Assembly: GCA_018268035.1 (NCBI GenBank)
Contig: JAFDXI010000042.1
Coordinates: 32,212-96,211 of the forward strand
DNA from: Bacteroidota bacterium
GTDB taxonomy: Bacteria > Bacteroidota > Bacteroidia > Chitinophagales > Chitinophagaceae
DNA length: 64,000 nt
Direction of reading: 5' to 3'
This document shows positions 46,854 to 53,790 of the stretch, in pieces. The notes under the pieces were generated by a model, which saw nothing but the letters and a program-made list of their open reading frames with translations, was not told the DNA's origin and ran no database searches. Position numbers and translations under genes: made by a program. The first letter of the stretch is position 1, and every line of letters begins with the position of its first letter.

Positions 46854-48344
46854 TTATTCTTTTCCATTTATCGTCATCATTATTTCTCTGAAACTTTCCA
46901 GACCGGCCTCCAGGTTTTCAATGATTTCTCCTGCTAATACATCCGGATCGGGCAAGTTGTCAAGGTCGGCAAGTGATTTATCTTTTATCCAAGTGATGTC
47001 AAGCGATGTCTTGTCACGGTTGATGATTTCATCATACGTGAACTTTCTCCAACGTCCTTCAGGATTGGTGCCTGCATTATAAGTTTCTTTACGTTTGTGT
47101 CTATTATCGGGATTGTAGCAATCGATGAAGTCTCTGAGGTCTTCCAGTTTTAGCGGATTCTTTTTAAGCGTAAAATGAATGTTGGTTCTGAAATCGTAAA
47201 TCCAAATATCCTTTGTCCAAGGTTGTTTTGATGCAGGTTTGTTGTCGAAGAAAAGCACATTTGCTTTTACACCTTGTCTGTAAAAAATACCTGTCGGCAG
47301 GCGTAAAATTGTATGCAGGTCAGTTGTCTCCATTAACTTTTTGCGAACTGTTTCACCTGCACCGCCTTCAAACAAAACATTGTCGGGCAAAACAACTGCT
47401 GCTTGTCCAGTTGATTTCATCATTGTTCTGATGTGCTGCACAAAGTTCAGTTGCTTGTTGCTGGATGTTTCCCAAAAATCTTGTCTGTTGTAAGTGAGTT
47501 CGTCTGTTTCTTGTTCTCCTTCTTCGTTAGTGGCTGTCATGCTACTTTTTCTACCGAATGGCGGATTTGCTAAAACATAATCAACTCGTAAACCGCTGTC
47601 TGAAATCAAAGCATCAGCAGGGGAGATGAAGTTTTCACTTTCAAAATCTCCGATGTTGTGCAAAAACAAGTTCATCAAACACATTCTTCTTGTGTTCGGC
47701 ACAATTTCATTTCCGAAAAATGTTTCGTGCTTTAGAAAGTGCTTTTGAGTTTTGTCTAATTTCTGCTTTGCAATAAAGTCATAAGCAGCCAAAAAGAAAC
47801 CACCCGTTCCACAAGCAGGATCAGCAATGGTTTTCATGGGTTCGGGTTGCACACATTCTACCATTGCACGTATCAAAGCCCTTGGTGTAAAATATTGACC
47901 TGCTCCGCTTTTGGTATCTTCTGCGTTCTTTTCTAAAAGTCCTTCGTAAATGGTTCCTTTTATGTCTGCTCCCAAGGTTGCCCATTGCTCTTTATCAATC
48001 ATGTCAATGATTTTGTAAAGCATGGCAGGCTCTTTAATCTTGTTTTGACTTTGAACAAAGATTTGCCCTAAAACACCTTTCTGTTTTGAAAGCACACTCA
48101 GAGTTTTGGAATAATGTTGTTCCAGTTCATCTCCACGTTTGGAAGTGAGGCTTTCCCAATTGTGTTCTGTTGGGATTGGCAGTTTTCTATTGTAGGGTGG
48201 TTTGCTGAATTCATCAGCCATTTTTAAAAACAGCAAATAAGTAAGTTGCTCCAAGTAGTCGCCATAACCAACGCCAATATCTCGTAGCGGATTACAGAAA
48301 CTCCAAACCTTACTTACTATCGCTGATGTATTTTCGTTGCTCAT
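46854..48344 (-). CDS. hsdM: type I restriction-modification DNA methyltransferase subunit
   Basis: This is the N6-adenine methyltransferase subunit of a type I system. The 496-residue protein has an N-terminal HsdM helical domain (VWSFCNPLRDIGVGYGDYLEQLTYLLFLKMAD), then GAGQYFTPRALI, SAM motif I DPACGTGGFFLAAYDF (175-190) and catalytic motif IV ANPPFGRKS (Asn260). It is the last of six minus-strand genes; its start overlaps the previous stop by 4 nt (ATGA). With HsdS it should modify a bipartite target, with HsdR it completes restriction. Confidence 0.95.
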   Translation of the reverse strand: MSNENTSAIVSKVWSFCNPLRDIGVGYGDYLEQLTYLLFLKMADEFSKPPYNRKLPIPTEHNWESLTSKRGDELEQHYSKTLSVLSKQKGVLGQIFVQSQNKIKEPAMLYKIIDMIDKEQWATLGADIKGTIYEGLLEKNAEDTKSGAGQYFTPRALIRAMVECVQPEPMKTIADPACGTGGFFLAAYDFIAKQKLDKTQKHFLKHETFFGNEIVPNTRRMCLMNLFLHNIGDFESENFISPADALISDSGLRVDYVLANPPFGRKSSMTATNEEGEQETDELTYNRQDFWETSSNKQLNFVQHIRTMMKSTGQAAVVLPDNVLFEGGAGETVRKKLMETTDLHTILRLPTGIFYRQGVKANVLFFDNKPASKQPWTKDIWIYDFRTNIHFTLKKNPLKLEDLRDFIDCYNPDNRHKRKETYNAGTNPEGRWRKFTYDEIINRDKTSLDITWIKDKSLADLDNLPDPDVLAGEIIENLEAGLESFREIMMTINGKE

Positions 48345-49843
48345 TTTAACTGCTTCTTCATTTTGTTTGATAAATAATATCCCCCCGTTTTCGGTGCTCC
48401 TTTAAACTCTATTATTCCTACTTCTTTGGCCGTTCTCAGGTATCTTTCTATGGTAGGCTTGGATTTCCCCCTTTTAGTAGCTACATCCAGAGCATTTGCA
48501 CCTTCTTTTGCTATTATCAGTTCCACTATCTTGATTATCTCTACTCTTACACCATCACTTACACCATCAATTAGACCATCATTTACACCATCATCTATAA
48601 GTCTATTTACACCATCACTTACACCATCATTTACACCATCACTTACACCATCACTTTTAGCAGCATCTTTTTTAGCAGCTAATGCCTTAGGACCATTAAA
48701 CGTAAGTGTTACACCATCAATAGTATCTTTCCAAACAGGGTCTTTAAGTCCTTCTGCCCTACAAAGTTCTACAACCCGAATAGTTCCCCTTCCAAGTTTA
48801 TCAATTAGTCCTTTTAGAAAAACAACATGTGCTATATCAGGATTAACAGGATGAGAACGATGACTTTTCTTTAGTTCACTCACCTTTAAATCATCAGGAA
48901 GATGACCGCTATTTGAAATCACAAAGCTATCCGGGTAAATGCTAATGGCTACTCCACTTGAATGGCTACTGTAATCTCTATGCATCAGAGCATTGATAAC
49001 ACCTTCCTGCAAAGCTTTTTCAGGGAATTTAAAATCAATCCGTTTCCATTGGTTTTTATCGAAAACACTGCGAATACCAAGATTAGAGATATAGCGTTCC
49101 AGTTTGTCCTGAATGGTAAATAGATTGCCTTCAAAAACTTCATTTCTTAGAAGTGCATTATCATTTTTGCCTTCTGCGTATTCGGTTAACTGCACACGAA
49201 TCTGAGGTAAAAATTTAGCAGGGGTCTTCGCAAACAATACTACACAGGCGTTAGTAAATGAGCCATTTTGATACAGCCCGTAATTAGTGAGAAAGTCCAT
49301 TACATTGTTTCCATCAAAATTGCTCCTGTGGTTGTCTCTTGATTCCTTGATTACCGATTGAATCAATTTTTGGTCTAAATCTTCTAAGTCAACTCCCAGG
49401 GCAGGTTGCCTTTCCCAATGGGTTTCCGATTTTTGGCGACCGTGGATGAGTTCGGCAATTTGTTGTGATGTGGCTTTTACAGTCCTGTCTCCTTGGCGAT
49501 AGAAGATACTTCCATCAAATAAATAGGGCTGTTTGGAACCACCGTAAACCTTCAAGAGAATTAGTTCCTTACCTTCTAACTGTTCTACACTAATTGTAAT
49601 GGGTGCTTCGGGAACTATTGCAGAAAGTAAAAACATTTTCAATTGCTCCACATGCTTTTCGGCATTGGCAATTCCTTTCCGGATGCCATTATCGGAAATG
49701 CCAGCTAAAACCCGCCCGCCTTTGCCGTTTAAAAAACTGCAAAGCACTTTGGCAATATCTTCTTTCCGAACAGACTCTTTGAATTCAAGCTGTTCGCTTT
49801 CGCCCTGTTTAATCAGGTCTTTTATGAGTTGTTCTTCTTTCAT
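48341..49843 (-). CDS. AlbA_2/Schlafen-type ATP-binding protein embedded in the type I RM operon
   Basis: This 500-residue protein starts with an AlbA_2 (Schlafen-like, formerly AAA_4) domain: ESEQLEFKESVRKEDIAKVLCSFLNGKGGRVLAGISDNG. A RecG-related domain follows (ALQEGVINALMHRDYSSHSSGVAISIYPDSFVISNSG, then LGRGTIRVVELCR). Around residues 396-431 lies a tandem run of four-residue units, mainly DGVS and DGVN, then a C-terminal winged-helix region (ALDVATKRGKSKPTIERYLRTAKEVG). Such proteins are often annotated as putative transcriptional regulators or RNA-processing factors; function in RM loci is not settled. It overlaps both neighbours by 4 nt. Confidence 0.85.
   Translation of the reverse strand: MKEEQLIKDLIKQGESEQLEFKESVRKEDIAKVLCSFLNGKGGRVLAGISDNGIRKGIANAEKHVEQLKMFLLSAIVPEAPITISVEQLEGKELILLKVYGGSKQPYLFDGSIFYRQGDRTVKATSQQIAELIHGRQKSETHWERQPALGVDLEDLDQKLIQSVIKESRDNHRSNFDGNNVMDFLTNYGLYQNGSFTNACVVLFAKTPAKFLPQIRVQLTEYAEGKNDNALLRNEVFEGNLFTIQDKLERYISNLGIRSVFDKNQWKRIDFKFPEKALQEGVINALMHRDYSSHSSGVAISIYPDSFVISNSGHLPDDLKVSELKKSHRSHPVNPDIAHVVFLKGLIDKLGRGTIRVVELCRAEGLKDPVWKDTIDGVTLTFNGPKALAAKKDAAKSDGVSDGVNDGVSDGVNRLIDDGVNDGLIDGVSDGVRVEIIKIVELIIAKEGANALDVATKRGKSKPTIERYLRTAKEVGIIEFKGAPKTGGYYLSNKMKKQLK
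48548..48655 (-). repeat. 12-nt tandem repeat inside the AlbA_2 gene
   Basis: Nine 12-nt units lie head to tail; on the plus strand the unit is TACACCATCAYT, encoding DGVS or DGVN in the gene. Seven units fit closely, and the third (TAGACCATCATT) and fifth (TATAAGTCTATT) have diverged. The unit is a multiple of three, so copy-number change would alter linker length, not frame. Confidence 0.9.
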
Positions 49844-50493
49844 TTCTTTTTACTTTTTTTAAATTCTTCAAGCTCTTTTGCTCGTCTTGTCATGTCTGAA
49901 AACTGTTCATGAAGGAAAGGGAATATGTCAGCAGTATTGAAAAATGGCTGAGCCCAATGCGACTTTCGTTTATCGGAAGCAATGTGATTTTGTATGGCTT
50001 CATTATACATATGAATCACTTCCGCTTTGTCCATGACATCAGTTTTTTTAAATGTAAATTGTCGATTCCTTCTTCTTCCACGATACATATACTGTTTCAA
50101 AATCTCTCTTGCAAACGTTACATAATGATGAGCTATGAACCATCTTGGCTTGTCAATCTCAATCGCTTTAGAAAATTCTTTATGTGTAATGCCTGAGCCA
50201 TAGCGAGGGAAAACAATTCCAAGGAATAAATCGCAATCTTCTACAGCCTTGATACAGGCTTCTTCATTAGAAACTCCTATTGGAACATATACCGTTCCTT
50301 CCATGGACATCACGACTTTGTAACCAAATCCCTTAAGAATACCGCTAATCTGCTTTAAATCAGACTGAGAACCATAAACAGTAGACGAAACCATTATGGT
50401 TAGCTGCTCCTTTTCTGGTTTTACAATTTCTGCTGCAATTACTTTAGCAGCAACCGCTTGTGCCTTCTTCGGTATGGCTGCTTTTTTACCCAT
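49840..50493 (-). CDS. DUF4062 domain protein embedded in the type I RM operon
   Basis: This 217-residue protein has an Ala/Lys-rich N-terminal tail and then a DUF4062 domain: LTIMVSSTVYGSQSDLKQISGIL, CIKAVEDCDLFLGIVFPRYGSGITHKEFSKAIE. DUF4062 domains are usually the N-terminal module of large NTPase or TIR-like signalling proteins. Here the domain stands alone with a basic C-terminal extension (RRRNRQFTFKK). Glu in THKEFSKA occupies the position where related nucleotide-cleaving folds keep a catalytic acid, but activity is not established. It overlaps hsdS by 8 nt and the next gene by 4 nt. Confidence 0.83.
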   Translation of the reverse strand: MGKKAAIPKKAQAVAAKVIAAEIVKPEKEQLTIMVSSTVYGSQSDLKQISGILKGFGYKVVMSMEGTVYVPIGVSNEEACIKAVEDCDLFLGIVFPRYGSGITHKEFSKAIEIDKPRWFIAHHYVTFAREILKQYMYRGRRRNRQFTFKKTDVMDKAEVIHMYNEAIQNHIASDKRKSHWAQPFFNTADIFPFLHEQFSDMTRRAKELEEFKKSKKK

Positions 50494-51775
50494 TCACTAA
50501 CACTTTCTTTTTAGTAGTATTTACTTTCTTCTCTGCCTTGGCTTTCTCCTTCTTTTCGGGTTTCCCATTTCCTTTTGCTGCTCTTATTCTCTCCAACAAC
50601 TTCTCCGCAGGTTCATCATTGGGGTCTTGAGGAACGAGTTTGCCTTCAAATGCTTTTTTGATAATGCTCAAACGCAAGGCTTCTGCCTGTTGCAAACTAT
50701 TCTCTATCGTTTCTTCAATTTTTTCACAAACAGAAAGACGGCTTTCAATATCATGGACAATTTTTACCTGCTGCATTGGGTTTGGAACTGGTATTTCAAG
50801 TGCTTCCAAGAACTCTACATTAATATTTTTCTGTGCAGTTGCAGAAGCTTTTCCTTCTATTTCTTGTTTGATTTTCTGAATATAAAAATTGACATAATCA
50901 AGATTTAAAATATTCGAGTCAGAAGTGATTCCTACAACACTATCAGGGAAACAAGCATCAAAACCTAAAAAGGCAGTATCAGCAATATTTGCTGCAATTG
51001 TCAAACAGAGTGTTCCTTTAGGCCATAATTTGCTTTGCTTTAGTCCGAATTCAGAATATGTTTCGGTATATTCCTTAACAACCCTTCCATTGGCTGCTCT
51101 TACATCACCCGTCTGTATAAATGGATATTTCCCCCCAAATAATTCAGGAGCATTTCTAGGTCTGTGTTTTGATTTTCCCCGTTTTACAATAGCAACTTTT
51201 CCTAATGGTTTTATTTCCCAGTTTCCTTCAAAAGCCCATTTCAAGACAGCATGCCGATAAACCTTCAATTGCTGTTTGGTGGTTTCTAAATACTCAATGC
51301 CTTTATCAAGGTCAGTGAGTAGTTGTTCGAGTTTGGCAAGTATGCGTTTTTGCTCGTTAAGTGGAGCAAGTGGAACAGGAATTTGTGAATATTCAGAAAT
51401 CCAAAATCGTTTGTGTGTTTCACCTTTTAAGTGAATGGTTTGCATGTAATAATATGCCAACTTGATATTCACTAAATCACAAGTCGGTTGTAAAATCTTC
51501 ATGGCTGATGATTTTACTTTGAAAGGAAAATTTACAAACTGTGTTGCAGTTGTGAAGTCATCAAAAATTATTGTAGGCAATTTGGTGAAAATGCCGTCTG
51601 TTTCATTGGTGTAACCTTTAATGAATGATTTACCTGCCGTCAATACTGGTGTTGGGTAAGTGCCTTTATAATCAGTTGACTTTACGATATAGTTGGTCGG
51701 TTGGATATAATCCAACAAATCTTCAAACTTGGCAATCGTCCAGCCTTTTGGTAATGTCTCTTTATTTACTTCCAT
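50486..51775 (-). CDS. hsdS: type I restriction-modification specificity subunit
   Basis: This subunit reads the target sequence. The 429-residue protein has two target-recognition domains (about 1-140 and 190-330), each followed by a long conserved helix: LNEQKRILAKLEQLLTDLDKGIEYLE and PMQQVKIVHDIESRLSVCEKIEETIE. The standard ending KAFEGKLVPQDPNDEPAEKLLERI is followed by a Lys-rich tail of about 40 residues. The recognition sequence cannot be inferred. It overlaps the GHKL gene by 14 nt and the DUF4062 gene by 8 nt. Confidence 0.94.
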   Translation of the reverse strand: MEVNKETLPKGWTIAKFEDLLDYIQPTNYIVKSTDYKGTYPTPVLTAGKSFIKGYTNETDGIFTKLPTIIFDDFTTATQFVNFPFKVKSSAMKILQPTCDLVNIKLAYYYMQTIHLKGETHKRFWISEYSQIPVPLAPLNEQKRILAKLEQLLTDLDKGIEYLETTKQQLKVYRHAVLKWAFEGNWEIKPLGKVAIVKRGKSKHRPRNAPELFGGKYPFIQTGDVRAANGRVVKEYTETYSEFGLKQSKLWPKGTLCLTIAANIADTAFLGFDACFPDSVVGITSDSNILNLDYVNFYIQKIKQEIEGKASATAQKNINVEFLEALEIPVPNPMQQVKIVHDIESRLSVCEKIEETIENSLQQAEALRLSIIKKAFEGKLVPQDPNDEPAEKLLERIRAAKGNGKPEKKEKAKAEKKVNTTKKKVLVNG

Positions 51776-53789
51776 CTGGTATTTTTACTTCTGCTGGTTG
51801 AATTGCTGTATTCTCTTGAGCTGCTTCTACAACTTCTTTAGCCGTTTTTAATTCATTGGATAATTGTTCTCGTTCTAGCTTCAATTTGTCATTTAAAAAT
51901 TTGTGTTTGATTTCAAAGTCAGCAAATATCTCACTCCATTTTTTAGCATATACTCTTACTCTACCATTGTCTTTTGAAAGTATCAGATGTGGAATTCCGT
52001 GATTTTTATTTGTTTCTATTAGGTCTTCGATGTATCCTGATGTATCAAACTTCTTTCCTACTAAATAAAATTCCCAAGACATATTACTTGCGTTGAATTC
52101 AGGTTGAGAAGTAATTACCTGCAAATATTTATGCACTTGTGTGTATTGTTCTTGCCCCAATGAGATTAAGGGATGCTTTAATTCAACTACGATATTTTCA
52201 ATTCGATTCACCAAAATATTTTGACGGCAAGCAAAAATGTCCATTTCCTTTAATTTGTGCGGATGGTCAATTTCCGTTGATGTGTCTTTTTCAGTTAGAT
52301 GAAAAATATATCTTCTAAGTGCTTCTTCAAATTTTGGTTCAGCTGCTGTTACCAGATGATACTGTTCACCAAAAAGCCAATAATGGCTTTCAATCAATTT
52401 TTGCAGGTGGTCAACTTCATTGGCTTTTAAATCAGGATTGAAAACCAAATCTTTCAGTAGGTAGAATGTTTTATACCTGTCTTCAATAAGTTTAATAGTT
52501 TCAATTATCCGATTAAGTTTTGTTGTTTTAAATAGATTGGCTAAATCTTCTCTTTCTTCGGGTTCTAGTTCAACAACTTCGTTGATTATTTTAAAAATGT
52601 TTTCCCTTTCATTAGAATCTAGCAAAAGGTCTAATAGCCTGACAAATGTTTTCTTTTGGTCAATGTTTAAAGCAGCAAACAATTTTGGTTGTGCTTCATA
52701 CAGTCCAATTATTGTTTCTTCTAGTTGTGGTTTTTTATACTTTTCTTCCCATTCGTTCTCGTAAATTGGCATTATGCCATCTTGCTCATATTTTTCTACA
52801 AGTCTTGAAGCATAAATTCTCAGAAATGGCTTTCTTTTTTCACGGAGTATTTTATTTACTTCTTTAATGAGAAATTTATACTCAGGAGATGATTTTACTT
52901 TACCAAATAGTTTTGATTGAATCTCATCTTCGTTGCTATTGAAATCAAAGTCATTAAAGAAGTCGCTTCTAATGAAAACACTATGAAAAAACTCATCACC
53001 TTTTTTATTCAGTGTAGTGTAATCTTTGTAAACTTCAATTTCATTTCCATTCAGAAAATAGTATTTAGAAAATTCTTTATGAAGTGAGGCTTGCCATTGA
53101 ATATATTTTACTTTAAATGCGGTATTAGAAGGCTCGTAAACAATTTCAATATCATCTTGAAAGTCAAGAATGTTTTGTGTAAAGTCTAACGGCTCACCAT
53201 TGATTATTATGGAATAGTTTTTTGCCTTATTCAATTCCAAGAACCAACAAAATTCACAGATTAGGAATGGAATAATAGAGTTCTCTAAATCTTCCTTCGA
53301 AATAGTTATGTTGAAGAATGATACTTCTGTTCCAGTTTGAGTTTGAATTGGATTCTCAAAAATTGTTGGCTGAAATGTATTTAACCCATCAATATTTATT
53401 TGAATTGAGCCACTGACTAATTCATCTTTTTCTTTATAGGTTGTTGTCCATTTTGCATTTTGGGCAAAAGTGAAAAATGTAAGTCTACCGACACCATTCT
53501 TACCATGCATAATTGAAGTATGCTTGGGAGAGGATATTTCAACCGCCTTTTCTGAATCATAAAATGGATTGAACTTCGAAGAAAGTTTGCTTAAATCTAT
53601 ACCGTAACCATTATCTTTTATTGATAGAGTTTCTAAATGACCCAATTCATTTGCACTATAGTTAATGTAAATTGTATTTGCTTTAGCATCAAAGCCATTC
53701 CAGATATACTCAGCAACAGCCAATTTTTCATTGTAGTTTTTCAGTATTCTTTGAATACCCCTTGATGTTATTTTTACATTATTTGCCAT
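51762..53789 (-). CDS. GHKL ATPase fused to a probable PD-(D/E)XK nuclease, in the type I RM operon
   Basis: This 675-residue protein carries an N-terminal Hsp90/MutL-type (GHKL) ATPase domain: N box LAVAEYIWNGFDAKA (Glu27, Asn31), G1 box IKDNGYGIDL (Asp59) and G2 box HGKNGVGRLTFFTFA. A helical middle region at about 330-460 links it to a C-terminal domain with a nuclease pattern: a helix rich in Glu (AAEPKFEEALRRYIF), then KEMDIFACR (Asp517) and IVVELKHPL (Glu536-x-Lys538), as in PD-(D/E)XK enzymes. Known relatives are the GHKL proteins of RM operons described as prokaryotic MORC-like ATPases. It follows hsdR by 1 nt and overlaps hsdS by 14 nt. Confidence 0.82.
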   Translation of the reverse strand: MANNVKITSRGIQRILKNYNEKLAVAEYIWNGFDAKANTIYINYSANELGHLETLSIKDNGYGIDLSKLSSKFNPFYDSEKAVEISSPKHTSIMHGKNGVGRLTFFTFAQNAKWTTTYKEKDELVSGSIQINIDGLNTFQPTIFENPIQTQTGTEVSFFNITISKEDLENSIIPFLICEFCWFLELNKAKNYSIIINGEPLDFTQNILDFQDDIEIVYEPSNTAFKVKYIQWQASLHKEFSKYYFLNGNEIEVYKDYTTLNKKGDEFFHSVFIRSDFFNDFDFNSNEDEIQSKLFGKVKSSPEYKFLIKEVNKILREKRKPFLRIYASRLVEKYEQDGIMPIYENEWEEKYKKPQLEETIIGLYEAQPKLFAALNIDQKKTFVRLLDLLLDSNERENIFKIINEVVELEPEEREDLANLFKTTKLNRIIETIKLIEDRYKTFYLLKDLVFNPDLKANEVDHLQKLIESHYWLFGEQYHLVTAAEPKFEEALRRYIFHLTEKDTSTEIDHPHKLKEMDIFACRQNILVNRIENIVVELKHPLISLGQEQYTQVHKYLQVITSQPEFNASNMSWEFYLVGKKFDTSGYIEDLIETNKNHGIPHLILSKDNGRVRVYAKKWSEIFADFEIKHKFLNDKLKLEREQLSNELKTAKEVVEAAQENTAIQPAEVKIPDGSK

Positions 53790-53790
53790 T

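Noticed and set aside
48548..48655. Regular short repeats suggesting a CRISPR array
   Set aside because: Units are 12 nt with no spacers and encode an in-frame DGVS/DGVN linker within a conserved gene.
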